From assembly GCA_964503085.1 (NCBI GenBank), contig CAZCYQ010000039.1:1-33467 (forward strand): a stretch of 33,467 bases of DNA, given 5' to 3'. Source of the DNA: Bin80 sp964503085 (lineage in GTDB: Bacteria; Bacteroidota; Rhodothermia; Rhodothermales; Bin80). A model generated the notes under the pieces. That model did not search any database and was not told the origin of the DNA. It was given only the letters and a program-made list of their open reading frames with translations. Below are positions 1-8,392 of the stretch, in pieces (the stretch's first letter is position 1; each line of letters begins with the position of its first letter). The translations under genes and the position numbers were made by a program.

Positions 1-165
1 TTCCATTGCGTCTGACATCAATATAAGCAGTTTTGGGGATGGGACCTCAACTACCTCATATAAGTCCCCTACTTTGCCCCTTGACGTTGCAAAAAACATT
101 TGGTATTTCGCCTCTATGAGCCCTTTCCACCGCGACCATCGAAAAAGAGTTGGGTCGGGGCGCAC
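1..165 (-). CDS. Hypothetical protein, partial (runs off left edge)
   Basis: An open frame of 55 codons without a stop runs from a GTG at 165 to the first base of the window. The frame is open from a stop near 240, so the true start could lie upstream, inside the ATPase gene. The GTG lies only 5 nt after the stop of the AAA ATPase gene, which suggests co-transcription. The readable N-terminus is rich in basic and aromatic residues (RWSRWKGLIEAKYQMFF) and then becomes a VVEVPSPKLLILMSD segment. It looks like a folded protein and not a random frame, but I do not recognise the family. The alternative overlapping frame (56-253) has no such character. Function unknown; the pairing with the ATPase is inference. 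Confidence 0.5.
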   Translation of the reverse strand, partial: MRPDPTLFRWSRWKGLIEAKYQMFFATSRGKVGDLYEVVEVPSPKLLILMSDAME

Positions 166-170
166 CGAAG

Positions 171-1388
171 TTAATGTTCCAACCCGGAACTCTGCTCGTG
201 ACTGCTTTGTCCCATCTGCGGGTCGCGAGGGAATTCAATCTTCTCTCGGACATACTCGTCCCTCAGCCATGCATGCATCGAGGGAATGGGGACAGCATAC
301 CCCATCCCACTCCGCGCTAGCAACCCTTCCTCTTCCAAGCTCTTGAATAAAGTTTCCGCCCCATCATCGCCATAGTCCCGTGCCAGAGAAGACACTATAT
401 CTCTATACTCAGTAGGCTCTCCCTGGGGAACAGCCGCAATGGTTCTTGCCAAACTGCGGAGTTGATCTACACGAAAGTCATCTACTCGTTGCTTGTAATA
501 CACCTGACGATATTCCCGTCCCGCTTCCAGTACAACGCGCAACCCCTCAGGAGTCATAATTCCGCCATCTGCCTTTAGCTGCTCTGCAGCGATGTCCGCA
601 TAGGTTTGGATATGCTGGGGCCATCCATGCGTTTCCCGCGAGATCGCATCAATCCATCCTGTTGGATCTCCTCTGGCTCTACCTTCCTTTTTGATCCAAT
701 CCCGGATCACCGCACGCTCATCCTCCTTACTCAACGCCCCTAATTCCACAACACAGTGCGCTGCAAACCTCGAAATTCCAAGTCTCCCGAAGGACTTCAA
801 GGTCGTCCCTAAACCCGCTGCCAAAAGAATGACAGGTCTATCCAAGTCCCCATTGTGGATGTTGTTAAGGACACTGTTCACAACGCCCACCTGATCAGAT
901 GGCGGAATATTTGGCTTGCCTAGTGCTTGAGCTTCGTCCAAGGCGAGGAGTAGGGGCTTCTTCCCACCCCTAAGCACTTGCAGTACCGTACGGGTTTCCT
1001 GGTTCACTGAAAAATCCAATCCCGCCTCGATTTTCACAATTGCATCTACGCCAACTTTCCCAGACCCCCCCGTCAGTCTCAGTCTGCTCCCTCGCCCAAG
1101 AGCGTACAGCATTTCGTTTGGATCCCAAAGAGTTGGAGGGTTAACAGAGGCTACATCCCAGCCACCTTCTAAAGCGTGACGTTTGCATTCATAAACCAGG
1201 GCAGTCTTCCCTACACCAGGAGGTCCCTGAATTAGGAATGTCGTTCCATTCCCCGCCTGAGTCGCACGGTGCAACAGTTCCTTGAAATTGCGCTGGCTCC
1301 GTATTCGGCCGTGAAAATACCGGGAGGGCCCTCGATCACGAGCAGCGGTGAGAGGGGCGGACGGTCTGAGATGATGTGATTCAGCCAT
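171..1388 (-). CDS. AAA family ATPase with C-terminal winged-helix-like region (Orc1/Cdc6-like architecture)
   Basis: A 405-aa P-loop ATPase, counted from the ATG at 1388. The Walker A motif GPPGVGKT lies at residues 55-62 and the Walker B motif LLLALDEAQ near residue 150. Sensor-like segments follow (VILLAAGLG near 190). The last third is helical and ends in a segment resembling a winged helix (GLLARSG..YAVPIPSMHAWLRDEY). This layout of AAA core plus C-terminal wHTH is shared by Orc/Cdc6-like ATPases and many archaeal and bacterial STAND-like ATPases, some in defence or mobile loci. No effector domain is fused. An in-frame ATG at 1445 would add 19 residues; I prefer 1388 because the extra residues look unlike a domain N-terminus. 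Neither start has a clear Shine-Dalgarno sequence. It probably acts with the downstream partial gene. Specific role unknown. Confidence 0.8.
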   Translation of the reverse strand: MAESHHLRPSAPLTAARDRGPSRYFHGRIRSQRNFKELLHRATQAGNGTTFLIQGPPGVGKTALVYECKRHALEGGWDVASVNPPTLWDPNEMLYALGRGSRLRLTGGSGKVGVDAIVKIEAGLDFSVNQETRTVLQVLRGGKKPLLLALDEAQALGKPNIPPSDQVGVVNSVLNNIHNGDLDRPVILLAAGLGTTLKSFGRLGISRFAAHCVVELGALSKEDERAVIRDWIKKEGRARGDPTGWIDAISRETHGWPQHIQTYADIAAEQLKADGGIMTPEGLRVVLEAGREYRQVYYKQRVDDFRVDQLRSLARTIAAVPQGEPTEYRDIVSSLARDYGDDGAETLFKSLEEEGLLARSGMGYAVPIPSMHAWLRDEYVREKIEFPRDPQMGQSSHEQSSGLEH

Positions 1389-1594
1389 CACAATGAGATA
1401 CCGTGTGAAGCATAATTGGACAAGGTTCGGCGGCTGGGGTTCCATGTAAAATACGTTGCTTGGTTACAAGCAGCTGCATCCAATTCCATAACCCCAGCAT
1501 CCGCCGCAACGAGGTCAATAAGCTGTGATGTACCGCAGAATCTCGAACTGTTTCCATGAAATGCGTCAATATGGTGTAGACGGAAATCAATCAC
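1388..1594 (-). CDS. Possible small hypothetical protein (68 aa)
   Basis: A GTG-started frame whose TGA stop overlaps the ATPase ATG by one base (TGATG), an arrangement typical of translational coupling. The product has no signal peptide or membrane segment, contains two cysteines, and I recognise no motif. An overlapping frame (1381-1590) is also open, so the region may simply be permissive. Existence of the gene is doubtful; only the coupling geometry supports it. Confidence 0.2.
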   Translation of the reverse strand: MIDFRLHHIDAFHGNSSRFCGTSQLIDLVAADAGVMELDAAACNQATYFTWNPSRRTLSNYASHGISL

Positions 1595-1925
1595 TCTACA
1601 CGAATTGCGGTATTACCGAAAGACATGGGCGTCCATTGGTTCATTAGCAAGGGCAGTTAACTCCCTCAGCAGAAAGTGACCGTAGCGGTTTCGGTGTATA
1701 AGCCCGCCTCCCAATTATCTTGGATCAATATGGATTCACCCAAAAGGATATGGGCTTCTCCATCGGTATCAAAACAAACGTCTGTGGACTCGCTAAAGGC
1801 GGAAGCACGGATAAATCGGCCAAGGAAACCGTCGGCTATCCCGGCGTGTTACGCAGTTGAACATTAAATCCGCAATCAGACGCGGTGCAATATTCAGCTA
1901 ACGAGGGTGCCCCGCCCAGGTCACG
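1595..1925. other. Intergenic region, no intact gene
   Basis: This stretch separates the ATPase locus from the 3' end of the large Calx-beta gene, both on the minus strand. The only coding-like piece is the 52-codon plus-strand frame at 1702-1860, described separately. I see no tRNA, no clear terminator with a T-tract and no insertion-sequence ends. Confidence 0.5.
1702..1860 (+). pseudogene. Possible 3' remnant of a decayed gene (52 codons)
   Basis: Immediately after a TAA at 1699-1701 a plus-strand frame of 52 codons reads through to a TGA at 1858, with protein-like composition and GC-biased third positions (for example FTQKDMGFSIGIKTNVCG and then GGSTDKSAKETVGYPG). It has no plausible start except an internal ATG. 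It may be the C-terminal scrap of a longer gene that lost its 5' part. I cannot assign a family; chance is not excluded. Confidence 0.2.
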
Positions 1926-4900
1926 TTAACGCAGCGTGATTGATCCGTGTACGACGGGGGATAAGTTGTGTGTATGTGATGCTATGCGGTTGGAAGCTTC
2001 CAGCCGAACACTCAATCGATCTCCAAAGCGATATTCTGCTCCCATTCGTGTATTAACACCACGCTCCAGTTCTATTCCGGTATAAGGCATGACAGTTCCG
2101 GTGCTCACTTCAAATCCATAGCCCAGCAACGACTGCAACCTTGTCTTGGCACGCCCCCGAGTATGTTCAGAGAACCATGAGGCATCGTTCCAGATTTTTT
2201 GAGTACCACCAAGCGTATGACCCGTATATGATCCCAATTCCAGCGTCGGCCCGGTATGATCACCGTGGGAATAACTCAGCATACCACCAAATCCCCATTC
2301 GTCGATATTGCCTTTATGGGCGACAAGTGCACGCCCTTGTCCTGTAAATCGAAGTCCTGCGGAGGGCAAAGCGAGGCGTGCACCTCCTCCCAGTTCCACG
2401 CCTAACCCTGTTTGTCCGTCCCCTCCATCGCCTCGCATGCCAGCTTCAATGAAGGGTTGAAACATCCCCTTTGATGCAAGTCCGATGCGGTATGCTCCCT
2501 CAAATGACATCTGGACGCGACGGACATTTACGGCCAACCCACTTATGCGACTTGTATTTTCATCCAGATCCATTTGTCCAGTCCACGCGGCTCCCTTTAC
2601 CGTAAGAGAAAAGCCGCTTTGAGCCGTAATCAATCGCAAATCAACTCCCGCAGCGAAGGCCTGCAAAGAAGTCTCAGACCGTTCAGGAGCCATGTCTGGA
2701 TCAGAAAGTTCAACGTCGCCTGCGCCAAAACTGGCCATGGTCCATATTCCAGAATTCGCGTTCCAGGACCAGTTCACATAGGGACTGAGTGTACGTGCGT
2801 CGATCTGATACAGCCCCTTTACAGGCGCGCTAAGGTTTACCTGGCCTGTGTTGCCACTGTACTCGTAATCCAGATCACCATCAAACTGTGATGCAGAAAT
2901 TCCAACAAGAAATCGGCCGAAGGTCACATCAGCGCCAGCATGAAAACCGCTGACATCTCCGTCATAGCCAAGGGGGTAGTCGGCGTTGTTGCCGGATAGC
3001 GCACGATAATCTGCATGCCCCCAAACCGTGATGCGTCCATTCAAGCTCGCGGCCAGAGAGGTATTTCTAAGTCGGGAGGTCCAGGTAGACGTTGCTACAG
3101 ATCCCGTGTAGGGTGTACCGTCACGGAATCTCATCATCAAACCGGACAGCGTACTCGAAAAATTCTCCGCAGATGCTGAATGGGTGTTCCTGAACCTGTC
3201 AATACGATTACTGACTGCCCCTACCGCGCTGGCAATCATGGCTCTGGTTGCCTCAGGTAGCAGAGCAGCATTTACATCAGACGCCCGCACAGTTGCCTGA
3301 TCGTCATCCCGAAGCAAAAGCCTTGCGTTGATAGTTTCGCCCATATGCAGGGCAGTTATCGTGATTGTTGCATCAGATTCCCTGATGGCATTCTCTTTCG
3401 GGGTAAGCAGGAAGGTGCTGGTACCAGAATCTGTACCGGGAGCGACTTCAATGGTAAAGTCGGGTATATTCTCATAGCCAACCGCTCCGGCGATTGCGTC
3501 AGCCACTGAGATGTCGAGAGTTTGCATGGTTGAATAGCGCGAGACTCCAATAACCGTAGCGGTCACACTGACAGTTGTCGGGCCGTCCCCCTCTACAACA
3601 ATTTCGGGAGTCACGGTCAAGGCAAATCCAGCCGGCTCAGGGTCATCGTCCGTAAGGGAAAGCTGTGCCTCGGCCCCAACATCATCTCCAGCAACAGCTA
3701 TCGTCAGGATCTCATCGGGCTCATCCAGCAGGTTGTCTACAGGTTCCAGCGAAAAAGTTGCTGAGACCACGTCTTCTCCACGGGGGAGCGATAGCATGAT
3801 CGGCGAAATTGGTGCAAAGCCAACTGCTCCGGGCAGGCCGGAGCCGGCAACGCTCACGGTTAACGCTTTTTCTTCTGCGTACCGTGTTCCTCCAGTTACA
3901 CTAATAGTTACCGTCACCTCAGTGGGCCCAGAATTTTCAGCAACTACATCGGGGTTGACTGATACGGATATACCCGTGGGTGCCTGATCGTCATCCACGA
4001 TCGTTATACTGCTTCCCTGTATAACGAGGGAATTCGTGCTACCTAAAGTGATGGTTTCGTCCTGTTCGTCTTCCTGATCATTTTCAGGGACAAGCTCAAT
4101 GATGGTGCTGGCACTGGTGGATTCGGCCGGGATTGTGATTACAAAATCCGGGACTGCGTCAAAATCAACTGCATAAACCTGTCCAGAACCGCTCGCTGTT
4201 ACGGTTATGGTTTGTTCAGTGGCGTAAGTTGTCTCTCCTTGTACAGCAGCAGTGACGGTTATCGTGGTTGGACCGGCGTCCTCCGAGATTGATGTGGGCT
4301 GGGCTGACAGGACGATCCCCGTCGGCGCGACATCGTCGTTCTCGAGTGTGAGGTCAGTTGTATTCAATACGAGGGTGCTGGAACTGCTGATCGTAACGGC
4401 TCCATTTGGCTGGTGAACATTGTTGTTGTCGGGTGTGATTTCGAAACCAGCATTTCCAGATGCTGCACCTGCTGGAATAGTCAGTATGATTTCGTTGACA
4501 GATGTGTACGCTACCGAAGTCGGATCACCGTCATCGGTTATGGCCAGGACAATCCTTTGGTCTGTGGAGTAGCGCGTGTCCCCTTGTACATTGGCGGTAA
4601 TCGTTACCCGGGTTGGACCGGCGTCCTCTGAGATTGAGGTAGGCTGGGCTGACAGGACGATCCCCGTTGGCGCTGCATCGTCGTTCGCAAGTGTAAGGTC
4701 AGTTGTGTTCAATACAAGGGCATTGGAGCTGCCGATCGTGACAGTTCCATCGGACTGGTGGAGGTTGTTGTTTTCGGGTGTGATATCGAATTCAGCATAT
4801 CCAGATGCTGCACCTGCCGGAATTGTCAGTGTGATTTCGTTAACAGATGTGTACGCTACCGAAGTCGGATCACCATCATCGGTTATAGCCAGAACAATCT

Positions 4901-7469
4901 CCTGGTCAGTGGAGTAGCGCGTAAGCCCCTGTACATTGGCAGTAACCGTTACCTTGGTCAGGCCGGCATCCTCCTTGATGACGCTCGGAGAAGCCTCCAG
5001 AACGATGCCTTCCGGTTCTATATCATCATTTAACAAGGTTATAAATGCCGGGCCGGTGACGATAGCATCAGTACTTGCCACGGTGATCGTTTCGTCTGAT
5101 TCGAATTCCAGATCATCAATTGGCGTCAAATCAAACATCGCGGTGGCTGTAAAGGAGCCGGACTGAAAAGCCAGATCAACGTCAGCAACAGGATCAAAGT
5201 CCACGGCATCGGGGTTGCCGCTTGCGCTGATAGATAGTGTGACTACGCGGTCTGTCGGGAATGCCCGGACGCCATTGAGTGTACCGGTTACAGAGACGGT
5301 TTGCGTTCCACGATTTTCGTGGACGGTTGCTGGAGTCACGGAAAGCGCCACTTGTGCAGCATCATCGTCAATCAGAGTGATGGTCGTATGATTAGTCACA
5401 AGTGCGCTGGTACTGGCTATTGTAATTAATTCGTTGAGTTCATTTTCGGTGTCGTTCTCGGGGGTGAGTATGAATGTTACCGAACCGGTTGAACTGCCCG
5501 CATCAATAGTGAGATTGAAATCTGCGACCGGCGCAAAGTCAGCGGCCTCAGGCACGTCCGATCCGCTGACATTTATGGGTAGAATCAGCGGGGCGCCGAT
5601 TGTGGTAGCACCATCCACCGTTGCGGTCACGGTTATTGCTGTGGGTCCATCACCTTCGCGGACGGAACCTGGTGTTGCGGAAAGACGAATACTGGGTGTG
5701 GCGTCATCATCGGTCAGGGTGATGGTTGCCGATGTACTTACGAGCGTACTTGTACTGGATATGGTGATGACTTCATCTACCTCGTCTTCTGAGTCATCAA
5801 CAGGCGTGAGGGTAAATGTTGCAGTTCCACCACTCGCGCCAGCAGCTATGTGGAGGTCGAGGTTTGTAACCGATGTAAAGTCTACGGCAGCGTCCGAGCC
5901 TGATCCAGTAATGGATAGCGGGATCAGGTGGTCAATCGGAAAGACTACCTGACCATTCCAGCCTGCTGTAATCGTGACCTGGGTGGCGCCATCGGCTTCG
6001 CTGATAGTTGACGGTGCAGCGTTCAGTGTAATTGAGGGAGTCGGGTCATCATCTATAAGATTGATTGTGGCTGGTCCTGTTACCTCCGGAGAAGAACTGG
6101 CCAAAGTGATCGTTTCATTCGCCTCATCAACTGAATTGTTTACAGGCGTGATTGTAAGCGTTGAGCTTGCGGTCAATGCCTGTGCAGGGAGCACAATGTT
6201 GAAGTTCGCAACGGGATCAAACCCAACCACGCCGGTGGCACCTGTTCCCGTGACAGTAAGTGGTACTGTTTGATCTGTTGGATAGGTTGTGGAGCCGGAA
6301 ACTTCTAAAGTGACTATTACATCCTGTGCACCAAGGTCCTCATAAACTGCACTTGTGTTGGTAAGAATATTGATTCCCCTTGGCGCTCCATCATCATCGC
6401 GGAGAAGGAAGGTGATTGTGTTGGTTACAGCTGCATTTGAGCTGGCTATGGTGATGGTTTCGTCAGTTTCAGCCACCGAATCATCTTCAGGCGTGAGTGT
6501 AAAGGTTGTGCTGCCGGAACTGCTTTCAGCCGGTATCTCAATACTGAAATCTGGCACAGGTATAAAATCAACAGCACCGGCTGCGAGCGTGCCTGTGACA
6601 GTGATTGGGATAGATTGTGCCGTGGCATAGGTTGTTCGCCCATCAACGGTAGCGGTGACCGTGAAAATTTGAGTTCCTTCGTTCTCTTGGGCGACATTTG
6701 GCGTAGCATCAAGGCTGATACCGGTTGGCGCAGCATCGTCATCCCTAAGTGATATTTCATCCGATCCGTTTACCAGCGAGCTTGTGCTGGCTACAGTGAT
6801 GGTTTCATTCGTTTCGTCTACGAGATCATTTTCCGGTGTGAGTGTGAAGGTTGCCGAGCCACTTGTGGCACCACCCGGAACAACGATATTGAAATTTGGG
6901 ACAGAAGCAAAATCTACAGCTGAGGCCACCCCGGACCCGGTGACAGTTATCGGGAGCGTGGTAGCTGTATTGAAGGGGGAAACTCCATCGACTTCAGCTG
7001 TGACTGTAATTGTAGTAGCACCGGCGTTTTCGAAAAGTATATCTATATCGGTGTAAATGATGAAAGAACGTGTTTCGGTCTTTCTGTCTGCTGAGGGATT
7101 AAAATCAAAGCCGAAGTTGGCGTTAGTTCTACCATTAGGCGGGTTATTAACCGAAGAGGTTGTTTCAGGGGTTGGCACTGAAATAGGCGACTGCCCATGC
7201 ACATAACATTTAATATGGGACCTAGTAGTTGCTTCACCCACGATGTCAATAGGTTGCGCAATTGCAATATAGGGTTGCCAACATTCGGGGATCGTGAGAG
7301 GAACGGGGTCTAGATGCGGGCCTGATTCAGGTACGATTCCCGTTTTTTCCGGAATTGAATGAGCAGTCCACCCTGCCGGAATGGTCCACAGCGCAAGGAG
7401 TAGAATGATTCCAATTCGGGGCCGTATCCATTGGAATGTTCGACCCATAGAATTCGTTAACGGAGGCAT
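1926..7469 (-). CDS. Giant Calx-beta-repeat surface protein with C-terminal autotransporter-like barrel
   Basis: An 1847-aa exported protein. Residues 1-36 form a signal peptide (hydrophobic IGIILLLALWTI; an in-frame ATG at residue 8 is an alternative start). Residues 37-139 are unique and contain two cysteines. Residues about 140-1394 hold eleven tandem repeats of roughly 113-115 aa, each with an E-x-x-G-x-x-x-x-V-T-V-T strand, an AVDF/AVGF segment, a DETITIASS-like strand and a closing DDD/NDD turn: the Calx-beta pattern of calcium-binding, adhesion-type beta sandwiches. Residues about 1395-1847 start with a helical linker and continue as alternating amphipathic strands ending in HGSITLR, consistent with an outer-membrane barrel as in type V autotransporters. 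The likely role is a self-exported adhesin or surface fibre; its ligand is unknown. No neighbour looks like a dedicated partner, and it appears to be a single transcription unit. Confidence 0.85.
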   Translation of the reverse strand: MPPLTNSMGRTFQWIRPRIGIILLLALWTIPAGWTAHSIPEKTGIVPESGPHLDPVPLTIPECWQPYIAIAQPIDIVGEATTRSHIKCYVHGQSPISVPTPETTSSVNNPPNGRTNANFGFDFNPSADRKTETRSFIIYTDIDILFENAGATTITVTAEVDGVSPFNTATTLPITVTGSGVASAVDFASVPNFNIVVPGGATSGSATFTLTPENDLVDETNETITVASTSSLVNGSDEISLRDDDAAPTGISLDATPNVAQENEGTQIFTVTATVDGRTTYATAQSIPITVTGTLAAGAVDFIPVPDFSIEIPAESSSGSTTFTLTPEDDSVAETDETITIASSNAAVTNTITFLLRDDDGAPRGINILTNTSAVYEDLGAQDVIVTLEVSGSTTYPTDQTVPLTVTGTGATGVVGFDPVANFNIVLPAQALTASSTLTITPVNNSVDEANETITLASSSPEVTGPATINLIDDDPTPSITLNAAPSTISEADGATQVTITAGWNGQVVFPIDHLIPLSITGSGSDAAVDFTSVTNLDLHIAAGASGGTATFTLTPVDDSEDEVDEVITISSTSTLVSTSATITLTDDDATPSIRLSATPGSVREGDGPTAITVTATVDGATTIGAPLILPINVSGSDVPEAADFAPVADFNLTIDAGSSTGSVTFILTPENDTENELNELITIASTSALVTNHTTITLIDDDAAQVALSVTPATVHENRGTQTVSVTGTLNGVRAFPTDRVVTLSISASGNPDAVDFDPVADVDLAFQSGSFTATAMFDLTPIDDLEFESDETITVASTDAIVTGPAFITLLNDDIEPEGIVLEASPSVIKEDAGLTKVTVTANVQGLTRYSTDQEIVLAITDDGDPTSVAYTSVNEITLTIPAGAASGYAEFDITPENNNLHQSDGTVTIGSSNALVLNTTDLTLANDDAAPTGIVLSAQPTSISEDAGPTRVTITANVQGDTRYSTDQRIVLAITDDGDPTSVAYTSVNEIILTIPAGAASGNAGFEITPDNNNVHQPNGAVTISSSSTLVLNTTDLTLENDDVAPTGIVLSAQPTSISEDAGPTTITVTAAVQGETTYATEQTITVTASGSGQVYAVDFDAVPDFVITIPAESTSASTIIELVPENDQEDEQDETITLGSTNSLVIQGSSITIVDDDQAPTGISVSVNPDVVAENSGPTEVTVTISVTGGTRYAEEKALTVSVAGSGLPGAVGFAPISPIMLSLPRGEDVVSATFSLEPVDNLLDEPDEILTIAVAGDDVGAEAQLSLTDDDPEPAGFALTVTPEIVVEGDGPTTVSVTATVIGVSRYSTMQTLDISVADAIAGAVGYENIPDFTIEVAPGTDSGTSTFLLTPKENAIRESDATITITALHMGETINARLLLRDDDQATVRASDVNAALLPEATRAMIASAVGAVSNRIDRFRNTHSASAENFSSTLSGLMMRFRDGTPYTGSVATSTWTSRLRNTSLAASLNGRITVWGHADYRALSGNNADYPLGYDGDVSGFHAGADVTFGRFLVGISASQFDGDLDYEYSGNTGQVNLSAPVKGLYQIDARTLSPYVNWSWNANSGIWTMASFGAGDVELSDPDMAPERSETSLQAFAAGVDLRLITAQSGFSLTVKGAAWTGQMDLDENTSRISGLAVNVRRVQMSFEGAYRIGLASKGMFQPFIEAGMRGDGGDGQTGLGVELGGGARLALPSAGLRFTGQGRALVAHKGNIDEWGFGGMLSYSHGDHTGPTLELGSYTGHTLGGTQKIWNDASWFSEHTRGRAKTRLQSLLGYGFEVSTGTVMPYTGIELERGVNTRMGAEYRFGDRLSVRLEASNRIASHTHNLSPVVHGSITLR
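3288..7052 (-). repeat. Eleven tandem Calx-beta-like repeats (about 340-345 bp each)
   Basis: The coding repeats are delimited by acidic DDD or NDD turns followed by AP/TP/EP and a new strand (GISL, GIVL, SITL, SIRL, VALS, GFAL). Counting these junctions gives eleven units. The first and last units are the most diverged. Boundaries are estimated from the translated repeat, so they are good to about 20 bp. Confidence 0.8.
4257..4946 (-). repeat. Recently duplicated 345-bp repeat pair inside the Calx-beta array
   Basis: Two adjacent units are far more alike than the rest. The segment starting near 4357 recurs near 4702, an offset of exactly 345 bp (115 codons). Long stretches are identical at the DNA level, such as the run around gatgtgtacgctaccgaag in both copies. 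The similarity spills into the next unit, which shares the SAQPTSISEDAGPT segment. This is the mark of a recent in-frame tandem duplication or of gene conversion. Confidence 0.8.
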
Positions 7470-8392
7470 GGAATTGTTGCAGGTATGTGTATTGTAGGCT
7501 ATTGGTGCGAATCAACAGTGAGAATCCCAGATTGTATTCGATATGTTATGGGCGAATGCTTGCAGAGAGAACTGTCCATATAGGTTCGTCAGCCGAGGTT
7601 GCATAGTATGAGTGAGAGCATTTGCAAGTAGAATAGCCAGAATCCCTCCTTGTCAATCTCCACAAATATTGAGTTTTGCTGCGTGTCTTTGGCTATCGGT
7701 AAGGATTATGGAAGAGTTTGAATCTCCTGCAAAACTCCAAAATCTAGAACCGGGGCCAGATCACAAATAGGGCCCCGTGGGATTTACTATACAGTTTCCA
7801 GCCTTGACGACCACTTGTACTTCGGGCGAATAGGCTCAAAGCACTCGCCCTGTGAACATTGCACAGACAGCAGGTCATCATGGACAGGAAACTTTGCATA
7901 CAAAGATAATAACACTTCAAGTAATGTCACCGTTAATTATGTGCTTTCTCTGCTATATAATGGGAAATATTGGTTTTTAATTATTAATTCATAAGACATT
8001 CTGTTTCTGGAGAGTTCCGCTTCCGCTATGATATAGTCAGAATAATACATGTCTGATCTCGTTTGTGTGGAGGAATGCCGCAATGGTATTGAGAATTGCA
8101 AAGGTGATGTTCTTGGCAAGAAACAAGCTCTATAAAGCCAATAAAACACGCGATCAGAACCTGTGGGTCGATTGCGTTTCCAAGAATGTCCTCGGCGGGG
8201 TGATCTATGCGTCTTTAAGTGGTTCAGCCTCAAGCGGGGCATGCAACAAGTCCCCTCACTGGGAGCACTTGCGCAAAGAGGGCAGGTAGGGGGAGGTACC
8301 AGCAGTGGTGGATAGGTAGCGTTGTTCTGCAGTTCATCGGGTTTCAGGAGCAAATGGCTACCTTCTCGCAGGATGCAGTCTTGGAAGTTTGC
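7470..8392. other. Gene-poor region of about 920 bp
   Basis: No intact gene is supported here. It contains the presumed promoter region of the Calx-beta gene (near 7470-7700) and the 3' flank of ypdA. AT-rich sequence dominates 7900-8050. The open frame at 7937-8353 on the minus strand has a proline/cysteine/arginine-rich composition unlike a real protein. A possible eroded membrane gene lies at 8048-8205. I found no RNA gene or inverted repeat of note. Confidence 0.5.
8048..8205 (-). pseudogene. Possible frameshifted remnant of a small membrane protein
   Basis: Read on the minus strand, one frame gives EDILGNAIDPQVLIACFIG followed by FIELV, and a second frame continues with LAKNITFAILNTIAAFLH. 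Joined by one frameshift, they form a hydrophobic protein with two membrane-like stretches. The first part resembles small uncharacterised inner-membrane proteins by composition. No start codon and no continuous frame remain, so if it was a gene it is dead. Chance cannot be excluded. Confidence 0.25.

Noticed and set aside
7937..8353. 138-codon minus-strand frame in the gap beside ypdA
   Set aside because: Composition (Pro, Cys, Arg, Ser heavy) is not protein-like; two other frames in the same place look more like an eroded membrane gene.
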